Part shown: piece after piece, positions 8,766-17,845 of the stretch
How positions within the stretch are numbered: position 1 is the first letter of the stretch
Layout of the letters: each line of letters opens with the position of its first letter
Position numbers and translations under genes: made by a program
Notes under the pieces: generated by a model
Told to the model about the DNA's origin: nothing
Databases searched by the model: none
Seen by the model: the letters and a program-made list of their open reading frames with translations, nothing else
From: Oscillospiraceae bacterium
GTDB lineage: Bacteria > Bacillota > Clostridia > Oscillospirales > Acutalibacteraceae
Assembly: GCA_015066365.1 (NCBI GenBank)
Contig: SVON01000002.1
Location: 62,001-126,000 of the forward strand
DNA length: 64,000 nt
Direction: 5' to 3'

Positions 8766-10274
8766 TCAGGAATTTAGAATTTCTTCTATCATTGGCTCAA
8801 CACCTATATTCTTGATGTCCTCAATTAGGTGTTGTGCGGAAAATCTTCCGACATCCCATGCAACAAAGCGCAATATATTAGCGGCAGTTTCGTTTACTAC
8901 ATATGGAAAACCACTACAAAGCACATCATACGAAAAAGAAGCAAATGGGTCATATGCTTCGTAACTTCTGCCGCAAACCTCCTGATATGATTTATCGACG
9001 CTTTGGATAATATGCAAAGCGTGTTCTTCGCTGGTTTTCATAAAAGAAATTAAGACCTCTACAAATCCTTTTTTGTGATGTAAAATCGCTGTAGATATTT
9101 TTTCTGCACTTAAATCATAGATAAACCCTTCAACCTCATCATCAAAGATTTTCCTGGAAATTTTTTCATTTATTCTTTCCTGATTTTCCGCATTTTGTTT
9201 ATAGGCTACTGTTTTTTCGAAAAAGATGGATAATTGACTTGCATCGGCATAACGATATGCGGCATCTGAATTTGTGGCTTTTTCTGCAACACTTCTGTAA
9301 ATATGATGTGAGTTTCTGGGGTCTCCTGTCATAATAAAGTTAATCACACGACCAAGAGAGTATACATCACTTCGCTTATCACCGTCTTTGAGCATCATAA
9401 ACTGCTCTGGTGCACAATAATAAAACTGTCCTACCGCGTGGGTGTGCATCGTTTGATGGGAGGTAAATACATTCAAGTCTTTTCCCAAACCAAAATCAGC
9501 AATTTTTATCATGCCAGAATTAATAAAGATGTTGTTAGCACTAATATCACGATGGATAATATCGCGTTTATGTACTTCCGTCATAATATGCAGAATTTGC
9601 CGAATACAAGTCAACTTTATTTCTTCCGATAAGGTGTTGTATTTAACATACTTTTCTAAAGTCGTTTCAGCATATTCCATCGTATAAGAGCAGTTTCCTT
9701 CGTCAAACGAATAAACTTCAATAATGCCAAATGCATCCTGCAAAGATTTCGTGATGTTGTATTCTCTCTTGAAACGGCTTCTTATACCAGCATCAGTCAA
9801 ATAATCGTCTTTGAGTTTCTTTACTACTAAACCTGTAGATTTCTGCCGATAAACATTAGCGAACCCACCATTTCCGATTGGTTCTAAATCATCATTTTCC
9901 TTAACAAGATGATAGCGACCGTTATTACGAGTTATTTTGCATAAATCTCTATGGAGAATATGGTTGAATTCGGCGTATATGCGTTCGCTTTTTTCTGCGG
10001 CTTCTACTTCGGATAACGCCTGTTCCTGCATTAAGTAGTTTTTGCCAAGGACAATACTAAAAAACCTATCAATTTGACGACTGTTAATTAAATCCACAAG
10101 TTTATCGTGAACATATGCCCACCTTGACGGAAACCCAGATTGATAGACATCTTTAGTCCCGAAATTGGAGTTAAAGAACTCTACAAGTTTATACCCCTGC
10201 TTATATGTGTAAAAGCCTTCAGTATCTCCACAAAAAATATTTGAAATCTCTTTCAGCGAATCTGAACTAATCAT
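8766..10274 (-). CDS. Ser/Thr protein kinase with N-terminal AbiJ-NTD-like region and C-terminal unknown domain
   Basis: IGNGGFANVY loop, VVKKLK, HRDISANNIF, ADFGLGKD, APEQF, DVYSLGRV; N-term FCGDTEGFYTYKQGYKLVEFFNSNFGTKDVYQSGFPSRWAYVHDKL resembles AbiJ N-terminal domains (recalled, not searched). Confidence 0.85.
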   Translation of the reverse strand: MISSDSLKEISNIFCGDTEGFYTYKQGYKLVEFFNSNFGTKDVYQSGFPSRWAYVHDKLVDLINSRQIDRFFSIVLGKNYLMQEQALSEVEAAEKSERIYAEFNHILHRDLCKITRNNGRYHLVKENDDLEPIGNGGFANVYRQKSTGLVVKKLKDDYLTDAGIRSRFKREYNITKSLQDAFGIIEVYSFDEGNCSYTMEYAETTLEKYVKYNTLSEEIKLTCIRQILHIMTEVHKRDIIHRDISANNIFINSGMIKIADFGLGKDLNVFTSHQTMHTHAVGQFYYCAPEQFMMLKDGDKRSDVYSLGRVINFIMTGDPRNSHHIYRSVAEKATNSDAAYRYADASQLSIFFEKTVAYKQNAENQERINEKISRKIFDDEVEGFIYDLSAEKISTAILHHKKGFVEVLISFMKTSEEHALHIIQSVDKSYQEVCGRSYEAYDPFASFSYDVLCSGFPYVVNETAANILRFVAWDVGRFSAQHLIEDIKNIGVEPMIEEILNS

Positions 10275-10288
10275 GTTATCTCCCTCAA

Positions 10289-11443
10289 TTATGCTGGTTC
10301 AAAGGTTAGCAACTTGTCACGGTAATACTCATATTGTTTCTGTCTTGCTTCAATCTCGGCAGGAAGACCTGCGGAAATATCGTTGCAGAGAGCATCAAAT
10401 CGTTCCAAAATTTCAACAATTCGCTCCTGCTCTTCAATAGGTGGAACGGGTATCTTCGCTTTCAAAATATTATCGTTGTACAGTCTGGCAATAGTACCGC
10501 CTGTTGAGATTTGCCACGGTTGCTTTTTGTAGCAATAAAACAGATATTTGTTGGTGACGATTGTGCCATCGTGTTCTAACCATACGATATTAGAATCTTG
10601 GAAATAAGCAGGTTCACCGTCAAAAACAACAGTTCTTCCAATTGTACCAGAGCAAGAGATTAGAATATCGCCCTTTTTAGGGTATGAATACTTTGCTCGG
10701 AACTCCTCAAACAACTCTTCGGTAATATAAGCATCAGGGGCCTTGCCAAAGGTGCCGATTTTATAAAAAGGAATACCACCCGTTTTGTTAGTTTGCTCTT
10801 TTAAAATTCTTTTGCACATCTTTACGGAACCGATTTCACCAAGAGTAAGCATTTTTACATTATCGCCGAAGTTCATCAGGTGTTCGGTATAATAATCGTA
10901 CTGCTTTTTTCTCGCTGTAAGCTCCGCTGTAAGCTCCGCTGTAAGCTCCGCTGTAAGCTCCGTGAAATTGTCCAATATACGGACAATTTCACATTGAACC
11001 TCAATGGGGGGTACAGGGATTTTGATTTTACCCATAACATTGCTCATTAACTTTGGGTTCCCCATTCCACTACTTACATACTTGGGAGCCTCAACAGACA
11101 ATGTGTAGTACAAAAATCTAAGAAGCAAATGAGGTGTATTTACTTTAAGAAGCCCACAAACATTCGTTACGCTAAACTTTCCTGTTCGATAGAATACGGT
11201 TCCTGCATTTGCTCCATCAGTAGTCCAAGTTAAATACTCTCCGTCATACATATAGGTGTTTATCTTTCCCAGTTCGCCATTGTTTTCAGTCTGAGAAGAA
11301 TAAACAGGATAGTTACCCGCATTTTGTTGGATAAAATCCTTAGATATTACTCGGCCTCTAGAAATTTCGCAAACATCCGCAACTTTCTTATACTCAACCC
11401 CACTCGGACACAATTGATTTACTAACTCTTCGTACTTGCTCAT
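10289..11443 (-). CDS. hsdS: type I restriction specificity subunit (HsdS), two TRDs
   Basis: two TRD halves with IPVPPIE and central/distal conserved helices; TAEL repeat spacer. Confidence 0.95.
   Translation of the reverse strand: MSKYEELVNQLCPSGVEYKKVADVCEISRGRVISKDFIQQNAGNYPVYSSQTENNGELGKINTYMYDGEYLTWTTDGANAGTVFYRTGKFSVTNVCGLLKVNTPHLLLRFLYYTLSVEAPKYVSSGMGNPKLMSNVMGKIKIPVPPIEVQCEIVRILDNFTELTAELTAELTAELTARKKQYDYYTEHLMNFGDNVKMLTLGEIGSVKMCKRILKEQTNKTGGIPFYKIGTFGKAPDAYITEELFEEFRAKYSYPKKGDILISCSGTIGRTVVFDGEPAYFQDSNIVWLEHDGTIVTNKYLFYCYKKQPWQISTGGTIARLYNDNILKAKIPVPPIEEQERIVEILERFDALCNDISAGLPAEIEARQKQYEYYRDKLLTFEPA
10914..10961 (-). repeat. 4 x 12-bp perfect tandem repeat in hsdS encoding (TAEL)n
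   Basis: gctgtaagctcc repeated four times in perfect tandem. Confidence 0.97.
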
Positions 11444-13005
11444 TATTGCACCTCGATTTCCGCAATAATCTTGCTAATCTCAGTGCGCAATACATTTTCA
11501 CGAGCAACAATCTCTTCGATATGAGTGTTCAACTCTACAATGTTGATAACCTCTCGGGTATCTTCCGCCTCGACATAGGTGCTAACGGACAAGTTATAGT
11601 CGTTTTCTTTAACCTCAGCATAAGAAACCAACCGAGCAAAGTGGTCTTTGTCTTCACGGCTGGCATACTCATTCACAATGTTGTCAATGTTCTCAGGAGT
11701 TAACTTATTATTGTTGGTTATCTTAATGCACTCATTGGTGGCGTCAATGAAAAGGATGTTGTTATCCTTTTTGCCTTTCTTTAACACCAGAACACAAGTG
11801 GCAATAGAAGTGCCATAGAATAAGTTGCTGGGCAACTGGATAACGCAATCCACATAGTTGTTATCAATCAAGTATTTGCGAATCTTTTGCTCAGCGCCAC
11901 CACGATACATAATGCCAGGGAAAGTAACAATAGCAGCCGTACCATTGGAAGCCAACCAAGAAAGGCTATGCATAATAAAGGCAAAGTCTGCCTTGCTCTT
12001 GGGTGCCAAAACACCAGCAGGCGCAAAACGAGGGTCATTGATAAGGGTGGGGCTATCATCGCCCTCCCACTTGATAGAATAAGGGGGATTGGAAACGATG
12101 AGCTCAAAGGGTTCATCATCCCAATGGGCAGGATTCAACAAGGTGTCTTCACAAGCCACATTGAACTTATCAAAACCCACATCATGCAGGAACATATTGA
12201 TACGACACAAGTTAAAAGTGGTGATGTTGATTTCCTGACCAAAATAGCCCTGACGAACGCCCTCTTTGCCCAAAACGCTCTGAGCTTTCAACAACAAAGA
12301 ACCAGAGCCACAAGCAGGGTCATAAACTTTATTGACTTCGGTCTTGCCTACCGTGCCAATACGAGTGAGCAACTCAGACACATCGGAGGGGGTGAAGAAC
12401 TCACCACCAGACTTACCTGCATTAGAGGCATACATCGTCATCAAATACTCATAGGCATCACCAAAAGCATCGATGGCGTTGTCCTTGTATTCCAACTTCA
12501 TCTCAGCAATGCCATTGAGAATCTTGACCAAGCGTTCATTTCTCTTGGCAACCGTGCCACCCAGTTTGTTGCTATTCACATCAAAGTCGGCAAACAAACC
12601 TGCAAAGTCATCCTCGGCCTCGCTACCCTTAGCACTATCTTCGATATTGTTAAAGACCCGCTCCAGAGTCTCATTCAAGTTCTCATCCAAGGGAGCCTTA
12701 GCACGAACATTGCAAAACAACTCAGAGGGACGAATGAAGAACCCCTTTTCCTCTATCAAGCCAGAACGAGCTTCCTCAGCATCAGCATCCGACATCTTTG
12801 CATAGTCGAAAGTAGTGTTACCTGCCTCAATTTCACCTGCATTGATATAGGCAGTAAAGTTCTCGGAGATATAGCGATAGAACATAGCGCCGAGCACATA
12901 GTTTTTAAAGTCCCATCCATCTACTGCGCCACGCAGGTCATCAGCAATTGCCCAAATGGCACGATGGAGTTCGGCTCTTTCTTGCTCTTTTCTCTTATCA
13001 ACCAT
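11443..13005 (-). CDS. hsdM: type I restriction modification N6-adenine methyltransferase (HsdM)
   Basis: NPPYSIKW motif, DPACGSGSLL SAM motif, N-terminal HsdM helical domain. Confidence 0.95.
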   Translation of the reverse strand: MVDKRKEQERAELHRAIWAIADDLRGAVDGWDFKNYVLGAMFYRYISENFTAYINAGEIEAGNTTFDYAKMSDADAEEARSGLIEEKGFFIRPSELFCNVRAKAPLDENLNETLERVFNNIEDSAKGSEAEDDFAGLFADFDVNSNKLGGTVAKRNERLVKILNGIAEMKLEYKDNAIDAFGDAYEYLMTMYASNAGKSGGEFFTPSDVSELLTRIGTVGKTEVNKVYDPACGSGSLLLKAQSVLGKEGVRQGYFGQEINITTFNLCRINMFLHDVGFDKFNVACEDTLLNPAHWDDEPFELIVSNPPYSIKWEGDDSPTLINDPRFAPAGVLAPKSKADFAFIMHSLSWLASNGTAAIVTFPGIMYRGGAEQKIRKYLIDNNYVDCVIQLPSNLFYGTSIATCVLVLKKGKKDNNILFIDATNECIKITNNNKLTPENIDNIVNEYASREDKDHFARLVSYAEVKENDYNLSVSTYVEAEDTREVINIVELNTHIEEIVARENVLRTEISKIIAEIEVQ

Positions 13006-13115
13006 ATCGCAAAATCCCCCAATTTTCGAATTCTAAGCCCAGTATAGCACCAAATCACAAATAACTCCAGTATTTTTTATATTTAAATATACAACACACA
13101 AAAACTAATAAAAGA

Positions 13116-13155
13116 TAAAGGGATGCGAATCAATCATCGCATCCCCTTTTTATAA
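13116..13155. terminator. intrinsic terminator between hsdM and serine recombinase
   Basis: aaagggatgcgaatcaatcatcgcatccccttttt. Confidence 0.75.
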
Positions 13156-13226
13156 ATAATTTAAAATTTAATTTTCGAAAAAATTAGGTTCCTTTTTCAC
13201 ACAAAAGTATATGAGAAAGAGTTGAT

Positions 13227-13898
13227 TTACGCCATCAACTCTTTTTTGTATTTATAGAAGCTATTGCGAGACACACCACACAATTGCATAACTTCACCAT
13301 CATCCAAAGAACCACCAAAAGAACGAGAGTGCTTGAGGATAATCGCCTTGGCCTCTTTGCTTTTTTGGGTTTCCACGGTAGTTCCAGTAGTTCTGCCCAA
13401 TACCGTTCCATTTTCCTTAGCAACCTGCAACCCTTCTTTAACACGAGTTCGCAAAAACGACACTTCTTTTTCAGCCTGTTCAAAAGCTAACTTGATTTGC
13501 TCTCTTGCCAAAGCCATAAGGTATTTATTTACGCCTTCGATGATAAAGTCTACATTCGTGCCTGTTTTAGAAATGGTGCTATCCAATGCACACTGATAGA
13601 CCGAAGTGTTGATATGCGGTTCTTTCAAGAAGACTAAGGCCACTCCTTTTTTGTAAAGTTCTTCGTAGATTTGGAAACCTTCTTCGGAATCTCTACTCAT
13701 ACGACTAACCTCATCAAACACAATGGTGTCACCGCTTTGCACTTTTCTCATCAACTTCATCCACTCAGGTCTATGCATTGATGTTCCAGTAAAAGCTTCT
13801 TTGATAATGATGGCCGTCGGATATGCCCGCAGAACATTTTCAATTTGACGAGAAAGGTTCTGGCGTTGTGTGCTGACCCTGCAGTAGGAAAAAATCAT
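13227..13898 (-). CDS. serine recombinase (resolvase/invertase family, TniR-like)
   Basis: MIFSYCRVSTQRQNLSRQIENVLRA catalytic N-terminus; VFDEVSRMSRD; C-term HTH (CGVSRNSFYKYKKEL). Confidence 0.9.
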   Translation of the reverse strand: MIFSYCRVSTQRQNLSRQIENVLRAYPTAIIIKEAFTGTSMHRPEWMKLMRKVQSGDTIVFDEVSRMSRDSEEGFQIYEELYKKGVALVFLKEPHINTSVYQCALDSTISKTGTNVDFIIEGVNKYLMALAREQIKLAFEQAEKEVSFLRTRVKEGLQVAKENGTVLGRTTGTTVETQKSKEAKAIILKHSRSFGGSLDDGEVMQLCGVSRNSFYKYKKELMA

Positions 13899-14235
13899 CT
13901 TAAACCTCCAAAATACAAGTATCAAATTAGACATTCGGACCAAAAGTATTAAACTAATGTGCTTTTAAACACTTTTAGGGTTGTTTCTTTAAAAAACACA
14001 GTACCAAATTGAACTTTTGTTTAAGTTGGTAGCGCAAACAGGTATCTCTCCGTTTCTTGTATGGTTGAACAAGCACAATTGCAAAGCCGTCCTTTTGTGC
14101 AAATTGTAGATTTTTTGATGTTTTGAAAAAATTTTTGAAAAATCGCCTTTTTTTGCATTTTTGCATTGTATATCACTTTGAAATCGATGAGATGTTTACA
14201 AAATTCAAACATTTTTAAAACAAGGAGACAACAAA

Positions 14236-15057
14236 ATGAGCGCAAGAGAAACAAATTTTCATCACACGAGTTCTAACTCAACATACTGGAGAACATTTGA
14301 TGAATGTATCAAGTTCGCAACAAGAATTCGCGCAAAGGTTTGGCGGTTATGTGAGAAAAAAGATTATTCGTGTTTAGGGATTATGGGTATCAGTGAAAAC
14401 GACAAAGACCAAGGGTCTGTCCAAGTTGGATATCGAGGATATAAACGGTTTGTGGGTAATAGTAAACAGGTTTACAAAACCAATCCTCACATTCATATGG
14501 TAACACTGGCAAACCCAGGAGAGAGTATTTCTCGCCAAATAACATCTTGGTTCACACATAACTCTGGAGGCAAAAACGCATTCCACAACAATTGCAACCA
14601 CTATTTACCTACGGCCGTCCATTATCTAATGGCGCAAAGTAAGAAATTCCGAACGGTAATGTATAATGTGGACAAACTCCCCAAAGAGGATGTTTACACA
14701 TTTTGTTGGTTAGTAGAGAAGGAGAATGTTCAAATGGGTGGAGTGAAACCCATCTTCAAAGGGTTGTCCGATGAGATTTTTTACTCTTTAAAAAACAACT
14801 TTGATGGTTCTCAAAATGAGGTGTTTACAAATGATTACGATGAAGACACCTTGAAACCCCTTGACATCACTGGGGAAAGCGCTATAAACACACCCTCTGA
14901 AACACTACAATGTAATATATGTGCCAACAACTATACTAACTACACTCACTATACAGGTAACACTTGCCACTATCCCCAATTAAGTAATCCCTTCACTATA
15001 TCATTAAGTAAGTCCGTTCACTCTTGTGATTCCATTCAAACTAACAACACTTCGTGA
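14236..15057 (+). CDS. hypothetical protein, possible HUH/Rep-like endonuclease domain with low-complexity C-terminus
   Basis: ORF with AAGGAG-type RBS; NPHIHMVTLANPG motif resembling HUH signature; Thr/Asn/Ser-rich tail. Confidence 0.5.
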   Translation: MSARETNFHHTSSNSTYWRTFDECIKFATRIRAKVWRLCEKKDYSCLGIMGISENDKDQGSVQVGYRGYKRFVGNSKQVYKTNPHIHMVTLANPGESISRQITSWFTHNSGGKNAFHNNCNHYLPTAVHYLMAQSKKFRTVMYNVDKLPKEDVYTFCWLVEKENVQMGGVKPIFKGLSDEIFYSLKNNFDGSQNEVFTNDYDEDTLKPLDITGESAINTPSETLQCNICANNYTNYTHYTGNTCHYPQLSNPFTISLSKSVHSCDSIQTNNTS

Positions 15058-15095
15058 ATACATACTACTAACTAAACTACTGGAGGTAACAAATA

Positions 15096-15605
15096 ATGTT
15101 TCTAACTAAACTTTTTCCTGTCAAACTATCTCACATCTGGAATGTGGAGCTAAATGTGGATGATTGTTCGGATGATGAATATTTTAGGAAAATCAAAGAA
15201 GTTTATCTTTACATCCAACAATACATAGACAATTGGATATCTCAACATCGCTATTTAGGCTTAAAGACATCTACAACTATCTATGTGGATATTGGCAATT
15301 ATTACATCTTGGATGATGAGGCGGTTCGATATCAACTCAAGCCTGTTATCCATATTGCTATTACTGAAGAAAACAAGAGTCGTGCTAAAGGATATTTCAA
15401 TGACTTGTTGAAGAGTAGCTTGCCTTGTTCCGTTACTTCTTATCCTGGGGTAGGCTCCATCCTTAATCACTCCAACAAGAAGATGTTGTTCAACAACACT
15501 CTCGTTAGTAAAACTTATAAAATATCAAGAGATTCTAAAGTGCGTATCATTGAGAAAAACAAACCGAAGTCTATGGTCTACAAATCTATAGCTAAGCCAA
15601 TGTGA
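15096..15605 (+). CDS. hypothetical protein (169 aa)
   Basis: ORF with GGAGGT RBS, in tandem with the upstream ORF. Confidence 0.55.
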   Translation: MFLTKLFPVKLSHIWNVELNVDDCSDDEYFRKIKEVYLYIQQYIDNWISQHRYLGLKTSTTIYVDIGNYYILDDEAVRYQLKPVIHIAITEENKSRAKGYFNDLLKSSLPCSVTSYPGVGSILNHSNKKMLFNNTLVSKTYKISRDSKVRIIEKNKPKSMVYKSIAKPM

Positions 15606-15638
15606 ACACTCTATTGAAATGGCTTTTTCTCATAATGG

Positions 15639-16661
15639 TTATGTTGACCGATGCAATCGGTTCTTCATTAACACTTTACAATAATCGTAGGCCATGCCTT
15701 GTTTCTCTGAGATTTGCCTGTAGTTCATACCTTGGGCTTTTAGTTGAAGAATTTGATTGTCAAAGTCAACTATATGATTAGTGTTGATGGTTATATCTCT
15801 GGTCACTAACTCTGTAGCATCTATCCCCAAGAAAAAACCAAGCAAAGATACTTCAAAAGGATTTACTCTATAACCTGAAAACATCTTTTCTAATTGCCAA
15901 GCGTGTCCAAAGCCAAAAGTGTCCATATCTTTATAGAACTCTTGAAAGTCTTGGGATAATAGTTCAATGTATCTCTTTACTCCCCTTGGAGAGATATATT
16001 TAGTTCCCATCAATTTGTGATGAAGATATATGGGTGTGGGTATCTTTGATAAAGTATCTACTTGCATCACCTCGATAATATAGTCACTAAATGCTCGTTC
16101 TTGGTCATTTAGGCTTATTACGATGGGAGTGGTGTCTACACACTCCTCGGCAGTAATAAGTGCTGGTGGAGCATTAGAAAGCAAGGATATAGAGGATTTT
16201 AGTAAATGGCACTTATGTCTATGACAAATGGAAAGCTCTGGAATTTGATGAGAACGATGCCAATAAGTTTCTTGTAACTTCTCTCTATCTTCAAGAACAC
16301 ACAATGGGCAATATTTTAGCGAAAATCCTTTTCTCTCTCTATGCATAGGCAATACATTCACTAAGCTTTTCAAATCCATATTGTAAGCAATGTCTCGAGC
16401 CCTAACTTGCTTGTCTGGAGTGAGAAAAGCGCTATAGTAGTTTAGCATTGTATGGTTAGATATAAAAGTTTCGATGCCATCAATTTGATGAATCACATTA
16501 GGGGTGAGAGCGTTGCAAAATTCCATATTGGGTTTTACATTAGGATTTGCAAAAAGGTCTTCTGCGACACTTCGATAATGAACATAGCCACTTCTAACAA
16601 AGTATCTGCTCCATACACTATAAGCCAACTCATCTTCGTAAGGAGCGGGCAAAACTAACAT
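15639..16661 (-). CDS. tniQ: TniQ/TnsD-like target-selection protein
   Basis: TniQ start (LPAPYEDELAYSVWSRYFVRSG) and zinc-finger signature CPLC...WHRSHQIPELSICHRHKCHLL; overlaps tnsC-like ORF. Confidence 0.85.
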   Translation of the reverse strand: MLVLPAPYEDELAYSVWSRYFVRSGYVHYRSVAEDLFANPNVKPNMEFCNALTPNVIHQIDGIETFISNHTMLNYYSAFLTPDKQVRARDIAYNMDLKSLVNVLPMHRERKGFSLKYCPLCVLEDREKLQETYWHRSHQIPELSICHRHKCHLLKSSISLLSNAPPALITAEECVDTTPIVISLNDQERAFSDYIIEVMQVDTLSKIPTPIYLHHKLMGTKYISPRGVKRYIELLSQDFQEFYKDMDTFGFGHAWQLEKMFSGYRVNPFEVSLLGFFLGIDATELVTRDITINTNHIVDFDNQILQLKAQGMNYRQISEKQGMAYDYCKVLMKNRLHRST

Positions 16662-17839
16662 AGAGCAACAACCTCCACAATGATATGTTGTTTTAAATAT
16701 TCAATAGGCTTTTCACTTGCTTTAGCATCTATTGCAAAAGTAGAAAAGGGACAAAACACAGCCTCTCTTTTAATGGAGATGAATTCTTTTGTATGAGAAG
16801 ACTTTTTAGTCGTCAAAACTTTTCCGTTTTCATTGTATAAGTAATTGTGAAGCATCTGGAATCTTTGTTTGTAAGCCATTTCTAAAGTAGTCACATCAAC
16901 CCTCTCTAAATCACTCAAAATAGCAATTTCTTGTGCTGCGTGGAGTAACCCCACCACGATGGCCACAATGCCCTTAGAGTGCAAATACAACCATTCTACA
17001 AGGTGAGGAGTGAGCGCTGTGCGATGTCTGGTGTATTGGTATGTAAATAGTTCTTCACACAAGCTAATGAAGTTATCATCAAAGTCCATTTTAGAACACT
17101 CTAACCCCACTGAACGACGAGCTAAATGAAATGCTGATTCAAAGAACTTTTTACTTTCTGGCGTACCAACAAACACAAGAGAGATACCTGAGTTGTTGAT
17201 AAGTTGGACTAATCCACTTGCTAATGTTTTCCCATTCTTAGCGAGTAAGTTTTGGGCTTCATCAACCACTAATACACCAATGTGATTTAGGCACACTTGA
17301 GCCACCAAGCCAATGAGCAAATCTACCGTTGCACCAGTGCGAGTAGCATCTCGATAATAATGAGTCTCCAAAGCACTATCCACAAGTCTAATCACTTCTA
17401 ATAGCAATCCTTTTAAAGATGCATCACAAGGTGTTTGAACCACTAAAAAGGGGATAACACAAGCATCTTGCACTCCATTAGTTATGACACTTATTGCTCT
17501 ACTAATGGAGGAAGATTTTCCAACACCACTGGCTCCAATAATAGTGAAGGAGTCTCCCCCACCAATGATTCCGTCACATCTCACTTTGCTATGATTAAGA
17601 TAGCCTTGTTGGATAGTCTTTTTGTTTCTCTTCTTTTTCATTGCTCTAACATATGCAAGGTAGAGCTTAGTATAGATTTCACAAGTCATCGAAGTAGGAT
17701 GGAAAGCATCATACAAGTCGTTGAGTGCTAACAATCTCTCTTCACTTGTAGCATATCGAATACTCTCATCATAGAGAGGTTTGACTCTCAAAGCATCCAA
17801 CAACTTATCACCTGCTAACAAGGGCGTAATGTTTTCCAT
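16655..17839 (-). CDS. tnsC: TnsC/TniB-like AAA+ ATPase
   Basis: Walker A GASGVGKSSSISR, Walker B IGVLVVDEAQNLL, sensor FVGTPES; between tniQ- and tnsB-like ORFs. Confidence 0.88.
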   Translation of the reverse strand: MENITPLLAGDKLLDALRVKPLYDESIRYATSEERLLALNDLYDAFHPTSMTCEIYTKLYLAYVRAMKKKRNKKTIQQGYLNHSKVRCDGIIGGGDSFTIIGASGVGKSSSISRAISVITNGVQDACVIPFLVVQTPCDASLKGLLLEVIRLVDSALETHYYRDATRTGATVDLLIGLVAQVCLNHIGVLVVDEAQNLLAKNGKTLASGLVQLINNSGISLVFVGTPESKKFFESAFHLARRSVGLECSKMDFDDNFISLCEELFTYQYTRHRTALTPHLVEWLYLHSKGIVAIVVGLLHAAQEIAILSDLERVDVTTLEMAYKQRFQMLHNYLYNENGKVLTTKKSSHTKEFISIKREAVFCPFSTFAIDAKASEKPIEYLKQHIIVEVVALC

Positions 17840-17845
17840 TTCAAA

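Noticed and set aside
10914-10961. Possible CRISPR array or minisatellite
   Set aside because: Repeats are 12 bp without spacers and in frame with hsdS (TAEL repeats). No repeat-spacer pattern was seen anywhere in the window, so a CRISPR-associated transposon is not supported.
13960-14230. Candidate ncRNA/guide RNA in the AT-rich intergenic region
   Set aside because: Only imperfect hairpins and homopolymer runs visible; no CRISPR-like repeat or match to a target seen. Kept only as a possible res site.
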